Shown one piece after another: positions 34,302 through 43,316 of a stretch of DNA of 64,000 bases. Where the stretch lies: contig JARLHU010000175.1 of NCBI GenBank assembly GCA_031292095.1, positions 53,435 through 117,434 on the forward strand. The letters are read 5' to 3'. Position numbers and translations under genes: made by a program. The stretch's first letter is position 1. Each line of letters opens with the position of its first letter. Below the pieces are notes generated by a model. It was not told the DNA's origin and searched no databases. It was given only the letters and a program-made list of their open reading frames with translations. Source of the DNA: Desulfosporosinus sp. (GTDB lineage: Bacteria > Bacillota > Desulfitobacteriia > Desulfitobacteriales > Desulfitobacteriaceae).

Positions 34302-35501
34302 CTATCCAGTTTTAGATAAATCAAATACCGGCATTAATATGGCGATGACGATAAAACCAATGATGACTGCCATTATGATAATAAACAATGGTTCAACCAT
34401 TGACACCACTTTTTGCAGGTATGTCTCCGCTTCTTCATCATAAAAATTCGCTGTTTTGTCCAAGATCATTTCCAGTGTTCCCGACTCTTCCCCTATCAGA
34501 ATCATACTGTCCACCATGGGCGGAAAAAGCCCAGTTTTATGAATTAGATCCGATAAGCTAACGCCTTCTCTGATCTCTTCAACGATTTGTTTGATCCCGG
34601 TACTTACGACGACATTGCCGACCACTCCAGCGGCTCCCTCCAGAGAGGGAATCAGGGAAATTCCGCTCGTGAGCAGAGTACCTAAGGTCCTGGTGAAACG
34701 GGCGGTGTATATCCGTTGTATCGCCTTGCCAACCACTGGAATACGAAGCTGAAAAGCATGAAACGCATACCGGCCCTTCTCGCTGGAGATAACTCTATTG
34801 ACGAGAAAAGTTAGTCCTCCAATGACCATTAGGATCAGATACCAGTAGGATCTTAACGCATCACTAGCTCCCATAACAATTCGAGTCGGCAAAGGAAGTT
34901 CAACGCCGCTGGTTTTGAAAAGTGAAACGAAGGTTGGCATGACAGTTGTCAACAGTATGACTACAGCGCTGATGGCCAGAATACATAAAATAATAGGATA
35001 AATCATAGCGGTTTGAATTTTGTTATTAATTTTAAATTCTTTTTCATACGTAACAGCCATCCGGTCCATCAAAAGGTCTAACGTCCCACTAGTTTCTCCC
35101 GCAATAACCATTTGGGTAAAGAGTTCCGGGAAAACAGTATGTTTTTGCATAGCCGCCGAAAGCATCGCCCCTTTTTGCACTTCTTCATAGACATTTGCTA
35201 AAGCTGCTTTCAGTCTTGTATTCTCAACCTGTTCACGCAAGATTTCTAAACACTTGATAATCGAGATCCCTGAATTAAGCATGGTATAAAACTGACGGCA
35301 GAAAACAGCCAAATCTTTTACATTCGTTTTTTTTGAAAATCTAACTGTTTTCAGATCTTTACTAGTTGTTTCCTGCACGGTTACAGGATATTTTTTCTGT
35401 TGCTGTAGTATTTCCAGTGCTTCCATCCTACTATTAGCCTGTAAGACTCCCTGCTCATGTTTACCAAGGTTTGTTAAAGCTTTATACTGATAGTTTGGCA
35501 T
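34302..35501 (-). CDS. pilC: Type IV pilus platform protein PilC (locus 2)
   Basis: 399 residues from MPNYQYKAL; GGAGGCC lies just before that ATG, whereas the longer frame overlaps pilT without support. Two GspF domains (CRQFYTMLNSGISIIKCLE and FTRTLGTLLTSGISLIPSLE) and three membrane segments. The usual GEESGTLEMILDKTANFYDEE follows. It is the inner-membrane base for PilB and PilT. Confidence 0.96.
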   Translation of the reverse strand: MPNYQYKALTNLGKHEQGVLQANSRMEALEILQQQKKYPVTVQETTSKDLKTVRFSKKTNVKDLAVFCRQFYTMLNSGISIIKCLEILREQVENTRLKAALANVYEEVQKGAMLSAAMQKHTVFPELFTQMVIAGETSGTLDLLMDRMAVTYEKEFKINNKIQTAMIYPIILCILAISAVVILLTTVMPTFVSLFKTSGVELPLPTRIVMGASDALRSYWYLILMVIGGLTFLVNRVISSEKGRYAFHAFQLRIPVVGKAIQRIYTARFTRTLGTLLTSGISLIPSLEGAAGVVGNVVVSTGIKQIVEEIREGVSLSDLIHKTGLFPPMVDSMILIGEESGTLEMILDKTANFYDEEAETYLQKVVSMVEPLFIIIMAVIIGFIVIAILMPVFDLSKTG

Positions 35502-35536
35502 AAAGGCCTCCTTATCAATTATATCGGTTATAATGC

Positions 35537-36592
35537 TTAAAGACTTAAGTACCTTTTGACAATATCCATTTCCACGCAATACTGGAAAACATTTTCTTTG
35601 GTAATCAAGCCCCTTTTAAACAAGTCCATTAAGCTAGCATCCATGGTCTGCATTCCTACTTTACTTCCCGTCTGGATGACATTTTGGATCTGAAAGGTTT
35701 TTCCTTCCCGGATGAGATTGCGAACAGCACTATTGGCAATCATTACTTCGATCGCGGCAATACGCCCACTACCATCAGCTTTAGGCAGTAGTTGCTGGGA
35801 AACAATCCCTTCCAAAACCGTGGAAAGCTGAACTTTAATTTGCTGCTGCTGAAACGGGGGAAAAACATCCACAATACGGTCAATTGTCTTCGCAGCACCA
35901 ACAGTATGTAAGGTTGACAACACTAAGTGTCCTGTTTCCGCGGCAGTCACGGCAATACTAATAGTTTCCAGATCCCGCATCTCACCCACGAGAATAATAT
36001 CCGGGTCTTGGCGCAAAGCAGCCCGCAAACCGTCTGCGAAACTAGTGACATCTCCGCCGATCTCCCGTTGATTGATGATACTCTTGTCATGTTTGTAAAG
36101 ATATTCAATCGGATCCTCCAAGGTAATGATGTGGCATTTTCGTTCCTGATTAATAAGATTAATCATATACGCTAAAGTCGTGGATTTCCCGCTCCCTGTG
36201 GGTCCTGTCACCAGAATAAGTCCTCGCTGTTTTCGGCAAAGATCTTCAATCACCGGTAACAGGCCTAATTCTTCCCTAGAGGGAATCCGGTTCATCACTG
36301 TTCGAAAGGCCGCGGAATAACTGCCTCGCTGCTTAAAGATATTCACCCGAAACCGACCAAACCCACTGATTGAAAACGATAAGTCCAGCTGTTTATTAAT
36401 ATCTGATAATTTTAAATGTTTAGAATCAAGCAATTGTTTGACCAAAACCTCAACATTGTCCGCAGTCAAGATCGTTTCATCCAGCCCTACCAGTTCTCCG
36501 TTGATGCGAATTATCGGCGGAGCACCTACGGTAATATGCAAGTCTGAAGCCCCCATTTGGGTTGTCTTGATTAGCAACTCCATTATATCCAT
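35537..36592 (-). CDS. pilT: Twitching ATPase PilT (locus 2)
   Basis: 351 residues. ASDLHITVGAPP at the N-terminus, Walker A GPTGSGKSTTLAYM, Asp box LEDPIEYLY, Walker B ILVGEMRDLETIS, His box GHLVLSTLHT and AVRNLIREGK are all present. It should drive retraction of the locus-2 pilus. It is closely related to the locus-1 PilT, so the two loci may be an ancient duplication. It lies 11 bases after pilB. Confidence 0.96.
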   Translation of the reverse strand: MDIMELLIKTTQMGASDLHITVGAPPIIRINGELVGLDETILTADNVEVLVKQLLDSKHLKLSDINKQLDLSFSISGFGRFRVNIFKQRGSYSAAFRTVMNRIPSREELGLLPVIEDLCRKQRGLILVTGPTGSGKSTTLAYMINLINQERKCHIITLEDPIEYLYKHDKSIINQREIGGDVTSFADGLRAALRQDPDIILVGEMRDLETISIAVTAAETGHLVLSTLHTVGAAKTIDRIVDVFPPFQQQQIKVQLSTVLEGIVSQQLLPKADGSGRIAAIEVMIANSAVRNLIREGKTFQIQNVIQTGSKVGMQTMDASLMDLFKRGLITKENVFQYCVEMDIVKRYLSL

Positions 36593-36603
36593 CAGAAATC
36601 CCT

Positions 36604-38571
36604 CTATTCTAAATCAGACGTATTTTTGATCAATTCGTCCATGGAGGTTAATCCGGTCAAGACTAATTGACTGCAATTCCGCTGCAAGGTCATCATGCCA
36701 GCCTTTATAGCAGCTTTGTGTATTTCTTCCAACGACTTCTTTTCTTCGATAAGTGTTTTAAGTTCACGGTTGATTAGCATAATTTCCGCAATTGTAGTAC
36801 GTCCTTTATACCCACTGTTATTACAAGCGTTACAACCCCTAGCACGGTATATTTTCACTGTATTATCCTTCGTATTGAGTAGCTTTCTTTCTAAGGAATC
36901 GGGTTCATATCTTTCCTTGCATTTTGGACACAACTTCCTTACAAGCCTTTGCGCCAAGACACCTACCAACGCCGCCGAAATGAGATAGGATTCTACTCCC
37001 ATATCATTCAACCTGTTTATGGTTGACGCAGTATCGTTGGTATGCATTGTACTCAAAACCAAATGTCCGGTGATTGCTGCCCTGACAGCAATCTGGGCAG
37101 TCTCAGCATCCCTTATTTCGCCAATCATGATAATATCCGGATCCTGTCTTAAGATAGAACGCAGACCACTAGCAAAAGTCAACCCTGCTTTATTGTTTAC
37201 CTGTACTTGGTTAATACCAGTCATCCGGTACTCGACAGGATCTTCGACAGTGATAATGTTGCGATTTTCTTTATTCAACTCCATTAGAATGGTGTATAAG
37301 GTCGTCGATTTACCACTACCAGTAGGGCCGGTTACAAGTATAATCCCGTTTGGGTTCTTAATCACCTGTTCAAACCGTTGTAAATTTTCCGTTGAAAAAC
37401 CAAGTTCTTTTTTCGTAACCAGAAACTCTCCTCGGTCCAGCAAGCGGATAACAATTTTTTCTCCATATATGGTAGGTAATGATGATATACGCATGTCCAC
37501 TTCGCGCCCATCAATTTCGGTTTCGACCCGTCCATCCAACGGAATGCGTTTTTCAGCTATGTCCATTTTGCCCATTATTTTAATACGGGTGATTAAGGCA
37601 GAATGTGTCGTCTTTTGCAAGCGCATTACTTCCTGCAACTCTCCGTCAATCCTCAATCGAATACGCAGATAATTATCAAAAGGTTCGATATGGATATCGC
37701 TTCCTTTCGACTGAATAGCCTGTCTGATTATGTTGCTCACCAACTTGACAATCGGTGCTTTATTGATTTCCGCTAGAGTGGCCTCATCCAGACCTTTGAT
37801 ATTATCCAGATCAAATTGTTTTGCAAATTCCTCTACAGCCTGTTCGGCGTTCTGTTTTCCATAATACTGATCGATAAGACGGAGGATATCCTCTTTTTGA
37901 GCAATCATCGGCTCAACGTCAAATCCGGTTGCAAGTCGCACATCATCGATAGCGTAAATGTTCAAAGGATCTACCATGGCCACCTGAAGTTTTCCTTTGT
38001 CCTTTCCAAAAGGAAAAATCAAGTGTTTCCTAGCAATATTTTCCTTGATCAAACGAGGAACATCAGGATTAATGAAATTTTTCTCCAGGTTAGCGAAGGC
38101 GATTCCCATCTGAACTTCCAGTGTTTCAATCAGATCATTTTCATTAATAATTCCGTCATTAACTAAAATTTCGCCGATCTGGTGATTCGTAATTTTTTGT
38201 TTTTCCAGAACCAAATCCAGTTGTCCTCTGGTTACTAAACCAACTTCGATTAACATTTCTCCTAATTTGCGTTTGCCTTCTATTTCACCAGAAGTCATGT
38301 TGTGCTTTTTTGCGACTTCCTTGGGTAGATTTTGTTTAACGTCAGGATTAATTAACGTTTTCCCCATTTCAAGCTGATCAAGAGATAGTTGTACTGCTAG
38401 CGTATCCATGATCTCTTCTTCAGTCAGAAGATTGCGCTCGATAAGAATTTGTCCAAGCCTTTTTCTTGTCTTTACTTGTTCAGCTAAAACCGCTTCTAGT
38501 TCGGCATTAGTTAGCATGCCAGCACCCATAAGAAGTTCGCCAAGTTTTGTTCTTGTCCTCACTTGTTCCAT
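36604..38571 (-). CDS. pilB: Pilus extension ATPase PilB with tandem MshEN-like modules (locus 2)
   Basis: 655 residues, about 90 longer than the locus-1 enzyme. The N-terminal 170 residues hold at least three LG-x-x-L repeats (KLGELLMGAGMLT, RLGQILIERNLLT, KLGEMLIEVGLVT, QIGEILVNDGIIN), i.e. tandem MshEN-like modules. In MshE such repeats bind cyclic-di-GMP. The core has Walker A GPTGSGKSTTLYTI, GEIRDAETAQIAV, GHLVLSTMHTND and a four-cysteine zinc site (CPKC, CNAC). It is first in locus 2, with pilT, pilC and pilA following closely. Confidence 0.96.
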   Translation of the reverse strand: MEQVRTRTKLGELLMGAGMLTNAELEAVLAEQVKTRKRLGQILIERNLLTEEEIMDTLAVQLSLDQLEMGKTLINPDVKQNLPKEVAKKHNMTSGEIEGKRKLGEMLIEVGLVTRGQLDLVLEKQKITNHQIGEILVNDGIINENDLIETLEVQMGIAFANLEKNFINPDVPRLIKENIARKHLIFPFGKDKGKLQVAMVDPLNIYAIDDVRLATGFDVEPMIAQKEDILRLIDQYYGKQNAEQAVEEFAKQFDLDNIKGLDEATLAEINKAPIVKLVSNIIRQAIQSKGSDIHIEPFDNYLRIRLRIDGELQEVMRLQKTTHSALITRIKIMGKMDIAEKRIPLDGRVETEIDGREVDMRISSLPTIYGEKIVIRLLDRGEFLVTKKELGFSTENLQRFEQVIKNPNGIILVTGPTGSGKSTTLYTILMELNKENRNIITVEDPVEYRMTGINQVQVNNKAGLTFASGLRSILRQDPDIIMIGEIRDAETAQIAVRAAITGHLVLSTMHTNDTASTINRLNDMGVESYLISAALVGVLAQRLVRKLCPKCKERYEPDSLERKLLNTKDNTVKIYRARGCNACNNSGYKGRTTIAEIMLINRELKTLIEEKKSLEEIHKAAIKAGMMTLQRNCSQLVLTGLTSMDELIKNTSDLE

Positions 38572-39125
38572 CTACCTACTGACACCTTTCTAATCAGATG
38601 CAATAGATTATTTACTTCAAAAGTGCGTTAATCTTACTTTGTTCCAAAAAAATCTTAAATAGGATTGAAATAATTAATAAATCATTTTCAATCCTATTTA
38701 ATCATCCTTAACGACACTTTGAGGTCTCTTGCTCTGAATGATATCCTAATTTATGTCCTTTTTGTAATGTCCGACCGAACTATTTTAATAGGACGAAAGT
38801 CTCTAATCTAGTCTACTAATAAAGCATAAGTATAAATTCCGCTTAAGCCCCCCCATTATAACTAAATTATGATAGCTGAAAACGAAAAACATCGATATTA
38901 TGGGAAACTATTCTGATAATTAAGAAGTGAGTTCTATTAAATCACGTACTACAACCTTATTCTTCTCAATCTTACATTATTCAGTTCAATATTTACATTA
39001 TTATATCATGAAAGAACTGCAAAGCTACCCTTACATCTCATTTTTGGAAGGACAAAAAAACAAATAGTCCACCCTTGTAAGATCCCTCCGGTCAATCCTC
39101 TGGTCTATGACATATGCTTGGATAT
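38572..39125 (-). other. Long leader/promoter region of pilus locus 2
   Basis: About 550 bases without a gene. The notable element is the terminator-like hairpin at 38644-38700 inside the leader. AT-rich sequence at 38822-39060 probably holds the promoter, but no -35/-10 pair stands out. Confidence 0.4.
38644..38700 (-). promoter_or_regulatory. Terminator-like hairpin within the pilB leader (possible attenuator)
   Basis: A perfect 14-base inverted repeat (AAATAGGATTGAAA with its complement) is followed on the minus strand by AAGATTTTTTTGG. It lies about 75 bases before pilB, in the sense orientation, so transcripts from further upstream would have to pass a strong terminator. If no promoter exists between it and pilB, it must be conditional. 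Confidence 0.6.
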
Positions 39126-39159
39126 AAAAGAGGAACCCAAATTTTCAGGTTCCTCTTTT
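39126..39159. terminator. Terminator after the DUF4911 gene
   Basis: AAAAGAGGAACC pairs with GGTTCCTCTTTT, with A and T tracts making it active in both directions. It lies 14 bases after the DUF4911 stop. Confidence 0.8.
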
Positions 39160-39172
39160 AGGTGCTCGGGTA

Positions 39173-39427
39173 TCAAATAAATTCCATTTCAATCGGCATC
39201 TGTTCAATTACCTTTTTTAACTCTGGCCAGCAATCCTTTGTCGTTTGAATCATGACTTCTCCTAATTCTTTGTTCGTCGTAGTTACAATGCCAAGATGGC
39301 CTAAGCCTTCAACCAATTTGCAGAGCATTTGGATTTCCGACCGATCTAGGCGAGCTTTGACGATAAGATCAGCGTCCGCATAATTATCGTTCACTTGAGG
39401 GTCGTTTTGTACTTGTGGAACATTCAT
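39173..39427 (-). CDS. DUF4911 family small protein
   Basis: 84 residues. The core (ADLIVKARLDRSEIQMLCKLVEGLGHLGIVTT...VMIQTTKDCWPELKKVIEQMP) fits the small conserved Firmicute family DUF4911, which has no known function. The ATG follows GGGAGAATATCC. It lies 19 bases after the U32 peptidase gene, a pairing common in this group, so it may assist that enzyme. Confidence 0.75.
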   Translation of the reverse strand: MNVPQVQNDPQVNDNYADADLIVKARLDRSEIQMLCKLVEGLGHLGIVTTTNKELGEVMIQTTKDCWPELKKVIEQMPIEMEFI

Positions 39428-39446
39428 CGGATATTCTCCCTTAATC

Positions 39447-40727
39447 TTAGTATGTCTTCTTTTGATCTGCTTTGTGGCTTTTTGCCCGCCGTAAAATGCT
39501 ATAGGGCAGTATTTTCTCCGGTACCGTCATCCTTATCTTTTGCTGTGCATGGCGAGCCACTTCTATGGATGCCCCTTCGGTGTCCCACATTCCCTTAACT
39601 TCGAACGACCACGAAACTCCTTGCGGAGTTAATACTTCCAATACCTCTCCCCGCTGAAAGTGATTACGCTGCTCGATCCAGGCGGTGTGTTGATCAGAAA
39701 ACGTTGGTAACCCTTCACTGTCTTGATCACTTAAGCGCACCCCGACAAAGTCATAGTCCCGAACATAATGAGAGGACTCTAAGTTATGCGACTTGGCCCC
39801 TGGCTTACCAAACAGAAATCCTGCCGAATAATCCCTGTGGCTGATCTTATCCATTTCTTCCAACCACTGAGGAAGCTTCGCCTGAAAGGCTTCCTCTCCT
39901 TCATCCCACAGCGTATCAATCGCTTCCCGATAAACCTTGACCGTACTGGCGACGTACTGAACGCTTTTCATCCGTCCTTCAATCTTAAAACTGTCGATAT
40001 TTATAGGCCTTAATAAAGGCAGATGGGGCAGGAGGCATAAATCGTGGGAATTAAAGACATAAGTCCCCCGTTCATCTTCCTCAATCGGAAAGACTTCACC
40101 CGGCCGCTTTTCCTCTACTAAAGCATATCCCCAACGACAAGGCTGAGTACACTCGCCACGATTGGCATCTCGTCCTGTCAGATAGTTACTTAGTAAACAC
40201 CTCCCTGAGTAAGACATGCACATCGCTCCATGGATAAAGATCTCCAGCCCTCCTCCATCCACTTTAGCACGTACTTCCCTCAGCTCCTCTAGCGTCAACT
40301 CTCGAGCCAGGACAACCCGTTCTATCCCCTGCTTCAGCCAAAATCGCACCGAATACGAATTCGTGTTATTTGCTTGGGTGCTTAAATGCAGGGGTAGCCC
40401 AGGTGCCACATCCTGGGCCAGTGCAATAACACCCGGATCGGATACAATAGCTCCGTCCACGCCCAATTCTTCCAACTGCTTCAGATAAAGCGGCAGCTCC
40501 TCAAAATCTGCTTCATGGGCGAAAATATTCACGGTTACATAAATTTTCTTCCCCAACGCATGCGTCCAGCTAACCGCCTGCTTCATTTCTTCAAAGCTGA
40601 AATTTCCCGCGTAAGCCCGCAGTCCGAAGGCCTGGCCTCCCATATAAACCGCATCCGCTCCATAAGCCAGCGAGTATTGTAACTTTTCCCAATCTCCCGC
40701 AGGAGCTAATAACTCAGGTTTACTCAT
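39447..40727 (-). CDS. U32 family peptidase-like protein (RNA hydroxylation type)
   Basis: 426 residues from MSKPELLAPAG; AGGGGAAG precedes the ATG. The N-terminal TIM-barrel-like part has GDWEKLQYSLAYGADAVYMGG, and the family signature is intact: IFIHGAMCMSYSGRCLLSNYLTGRDANRG followed by CTQPCRW, giving Cys residues for an Fe-S site. The C-terminal U32_C domain ends the protein. Relatives RlhA and TrhP/YegQ are needed for hydroxylation of 23S rRNA or tRNA uridines using prephenate; classical peptidase activity is doubtful. Which RNA is the target cannot be told. Confidence 0.92.
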   Translation of the reverse strand: MSKPELLAPAGDWEKLQYSLAYGADAVYMGGQAFGLRAYAGNFSFEEMKQAVSWTHALGKKIYVTVNIFAHEADFEELPLYLKQLEELGVDGAIVSDPGVIALAQDVAPGLPLHLSTQANNTNSYSVRFWLKQGIERVVLARELTLEELREVRAKVDGGGLEIFIHGAMCMSYSGRCLLSNYLTGRDANRGECTQPCRWGYALVEEKRPGEVFPIEEDERGTYVFNSHDLCLLPHLPLLRPINIDSFKIEGRMKSVQYVASTVKVYREAIDTLWDEGEEAFQAKLPQWLEEMDKISHRDYSAGFLFGKPGAKSHNLESSHYVRDYDFVGVRLSDQDSEGLPTFSDQHTAWIEQRNHFQRGEVLEVLTPQGVSWSFEVKGMWDTEGASIEVARHAQQKIRMTVPEKILPYSILRRAKSHKADQKKTY

Positions 40728-40800
40728 GAAACTTCCCCTAACTTTGCTTTCATCAATAGCCAGATGCTTAACACATCGTCTCGTACAGTTATTACCAGCT

Positions 40801-41376
40801 TCAAACACTCTCAAATACCGGCTGTAAATCTATAACCAAATCTGAGAAAACAGAAACTTCTATCTTATCCGTTTCCGTATATGATTCTGGTCGGCCATAT
40901 CTATGATTTGGTTGCAGAGTAAACACACTGACGAATTTAGCATCAGGTTCTACTATCCAATATTCTTTAACACCTGCTTTTTCATATCTATTAAACTTCC
41001 AAATCTTATCATTTCTTGTTGTTGAAGGGGAGGATATTTCTATGACTAGGGTAGGCGTTCCATAATAGCCCGTTCCTTTTAGACCTTCTTTGTCACATAC
41101 GACTACAATGTCCGGCTGCACAACAAATGTGGTTTCTTCATCCTTCTCATTCGCTTCAGGTAACCGCAAATCAAAAGGAGACGCAAACACTTGACAAGCC
41201 TTCCCAGAAAGGTAATTGTAAAATTGGGCTAATAATGCTACCGAAAGGGCTTGATGTTGCCAGGTTGGAGCAGCCTGTAGATAGGGTACTCCGTCAATGA
41301 GCTCCCATCGTTCGTTTTCCGGCCAGGTTAAATAATCAGCATAGGTATTCTTTTTATTTGCTTGTGGTACGGGCAT
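40801..41376 (-). CDS. Uma2 family (DUF820) restriction-endonuclease-fold protein
   Basis: 191 residues from MPVPQANKK; AAGGAAGGCG precedes that ATG. It has the Uma2/DUF820 layout: YADYLTWPENERWELIDGVPYL, APTWQHQALSVAL, ASPFDLRLP, VVQPDIVVVCD, GTPTLVIEISSPSTTRNDKIWKFNRYEKAGVKEYWIV. The PD and E-x-S/V-x-K positions of the PD-(D/E)XK nuclease core are present. The family is abundant in cyanobacteria and scattered elsewhere with unclear function. In the same frame it is preceded by a nucleotidyltransferase fragment. Confidence 0.9.
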   Translation of the reverse strand: MPVPQANKKNTYADYLTWPENERWELIDGVPYLQAAPTWQHQALSVALLAQFYNYLSGKACQVFASPFDLRLPEANEKDEETTFVVQPDIVVVCDKEGLKGTGYYGTPTLVIEISSPSTTRNDKIWKFNRYEKAGVKEYWIVEPDAKFVSVFTLQPNHRYGRPESYTETDKIEVSVFSDLVIDLQPVFESV

Positions 41377-41568
41377 GCAAAATCGCCTTCCTTTCGCCGT
41401 TGACCTTTTCCTTTTATCATCCGTTTCAAGAATTATACAAATATCCACATCACTACTTCGAGTAACCCTCCCTTTGGCGCAAGAACCAAATAGAATGATG
41501 TCCAGAGGGTTATACTTTTTTATAAGTTGATTTTTTATAGCTTCTATTTCAATGTCATAGGGGCACAT
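41377..41568 (-). pseudogene. MNT-type nucleotidyltransferase fragment fused in frame to Uma2
   Basis: Sixty-four codons from MCPYDIEIEA contain the first half of an MNT nucleotidyltransferase: helix, then LFGSCAKGRVTRSSDVDICI with the GS and DxD catalytic elements. It then loses similarity (about 57 of some 100 residues) and runs without a stop into the Uma2 reading frame. It has GGAG upstream of its ATG. It may be a decayed antitoxin/toxin-type gene or a genuine fusion. Upstream the frame has no homology. Confidence 0.6.
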
Positions 41569-41730
41569 ACATCTCCGAACGCCCTTTCTTATGGTAATTT
41601 TTGTTATAATTATACTTTCCTGAGGGATTAATTTCAATCCTGTCATACCTAAACGCATATACTTTACAGCAAAGCAGAGCGGGCTTTTGCACAGAGCACC
41701 CGTCAAACCGAAGAAATTACAAAATGCCCC

Positions 41731-41759
41731 TTGACGTCCAGCTTCTGCTATATTACAAT
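41731..41759 (+). promoter_or_regulatory. Promoter of trpB leader
   Basis: TTGACG (41731-41736) and TACAAT (41754-41759) are separated by 17 bases, a good vegetative sigma-A promoter. Transcription would start near 41766, giving a leader of about 370 bases. Confidence 0.7.
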
Positions 41760-41816
41760 ACAGAAAAATATCATGCAAGACAATGAAGAGAATTAGTACG
41801 TCTTTTAAGGATGTTA

Positions 41817-42113
41817 TAGCGAGTCAGAGCAGGTGAAAGTCTGATACATTCCCATAGACCGAATGGATCTCAGAGTCGTAATCTGAACACGCTAAGCGTC
41901 AGTAGGTGCTACCGGGGGTTTCCCGTTACAGAAACACGGATATCGAGAGACCGACTCTCCGCATCTGCTTAATTATGCTCGAGAATCGCATCCTTCTCCG
42001 TATCTAAGCTTAAAGTATAGGCATCTACTCTGTAGATCCCATACGAAAAGGTGGCATAATGGAAATTAACTTTCCGTCCTTTACAGGGATGGAGAGTTTT
42101 TTTATTTTTCTAA
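41817..42113 (+). promoter_or_regulatory. Tryptophan T-box riboswitch upstream of trpB
   Basis: The leader has Stem I features (AGCGAGTCAGAGC, GGTGAAAG) and a specifier region GAATGGATCTCAGAGTCG with TGG (41864-41866), the Trp codon. The antiterminator bulge TGGC (42052-42055) matches the GCCA end of tRNA-Trp, which has a G discriminator. A terminator follows: TCCGTCCTT (42073-42081) pairs with AGGGATGGA (42085-42093), then a T-run. Uncharged tRNA-Trp should favour read-through into trpB. Confidence 0.88.
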
Positions 42114-42137
42114 AATTATGAGATGGAGGGATTTATT

Positions 42138-43316
42138 ATGGAAAAAGGTTATTTTGGTGAATATGGCGGAAGTTTTGTCCCACCTCAACTACAAAACGCT
42201 CTGGATCAATTGGATAACGCCTTCGAAACGTATAAGGACGATCCTGCTTTCAATGAGGAACTCGACTATTATCTCCGACAGTATGTTGGCCGCCCCAACC
42301 CTCTCTACCATGCAGCAAAACTTTCTAAACAATTAGGGGGCGCGAAAATCTATCTCAAACGTGAAGATTTAAATCATACCGGTGCTCATAAAATTAACAA
42401 TGTCCTTGGTCAAGCGTTACTTGCCAAACGTATGGGAGTTAAACGGGTGATCGCAGAAACCGGAGCCGGACAACACGGCGTAGCCACTGCAACGGCTTGT
42501 GCTCTCTTTGACATGGAATGTGTAATTTACATGGGAGAAGAAGACACCAGACGCCAGTCCCTCAATGTCTTCCGCATGGAACTCTTAGGAGCCAAAGTGG
42601 TCTCAGTCACAGCCGGATCACGCACGCTGAAGGATGCCGTGGATGCTGCACTGATGGACTTCGCGGTTAACTACGAATCTACGTTTTACATGCTGGGATC
42701 TGCCGTTGGCCCGCATCCCTTCCCCACACTCGTCAAACACTTCCAGTCAATTATCTCTCGGGAAGCTCGCCAACAAATACTGGAAGCTGAAGGGAAACTC
42801 CCAGATGTCGTTATGGCTTGTGTCGGCGGTGGAAGTAACGCCATTGGCATGTTTGCCAACTTTATCGCAGACCCTACCGTCAGACTTATCGGCGTTGAAC
42901 CGGCCGGTTTGGGTATAGAAACTGGAAAACACGCCGCTCCCCTTACAGCCGGAGCGCCCGGAATCGTGCACGGCTTTAAATGTTACGTCATGGCCGACGA
43001 AAAGGGTGAACCCCTCGCCACCCATTCGATCTCAGCCGGTCTAGACTATCCCGGTGTTGGACCTGAACACAGTTACCTAAAAGACATTGGTCGTGCCAAG
43101 TATGTGTCCATCACAGACGATGAATCCCTCCAAGCTTTCCATCGCCTTTCTCGAACAGAAGGTATCATCCCAGCCCTCGAAAGCGCACACGCTATTGCCT
43201 ATGCCATGAAACTCGCCCCCACTATGAATCCAGATCAAATAATCATCGTCAACCTCTCCGGTCGTGGAGACAAAGACGTCGAACAAATCTACGTTATGTC
43301 CCAAAAAACTCACTGA
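42138..43316 (+). CDS. trpB: Tryptophan synthase beta subunit, stand-alone
   Basis: 392 residues; GGAGGG lies eight bases before the ATG at 42138. The N-terminus [14 protein letters not shown] is typical of TrpB1. The PLP lysine is in HTGAHKINN, with the phosphate loop GGGSNAIG, catalytic Glu in [10 protein letters not shown], and ARQSLNV-type [18 protein letters not shown]. It joins indole and serine to tryptophan. No trpA or other trp gene is nearby, so it may scavenge indole or act with a TrpA encoded elsewhere. It ends in a seven-base overlap with the opposing mltG gene, without a terminator between them. Confidence 0.96.
   Translation: MEKGYFGEYGGSFVPPQLQNALDQLDNAFETYKDDPAFNEELDYYLRQYVGRPNPLYHAAKLSKQLGGAKIYLKREDLNHTGAHKINNVLGQALLAKRMGVKRVIAETGAGQHGVATATACALFDMECVIYMGEEDTRRQSLNVFRMELLGAKVVSVTAGSRTLKDAVDAALMDFAVNYESTFYMLGSAVGPHPFPTLVKHFQSIISREARQQILEAEGKLPDVVMACVGGGSNAIGMFANFIADPTVRLIGVEPAGLGIETGKHAAPLTAGAPGIVHGFKCYVMADEKGEPLATHSISAGLDYPGVGPEHSYLKDIGRAKYVSITDDESLQAFHRLSRTEGIIPALESAHAIAYAMKLAPTMNPDQIIIVNLSGRGDKDVEQIYVMSQKTH

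Noticed and set aside
38572-39125. Cyclic-di-GMP riboswitch in the pilB leader
   Set aside because: I looked for the conserved GGCAAACC/GACGCAAAG parts of class I and the class II core on both strands and did not find them; a model scan would be decisive.
41760-42137. tRNA gene in the trpB leader
   Set aside because: The structured sequence fits a T-box leader; no cloverleaf with TTC loop was found.
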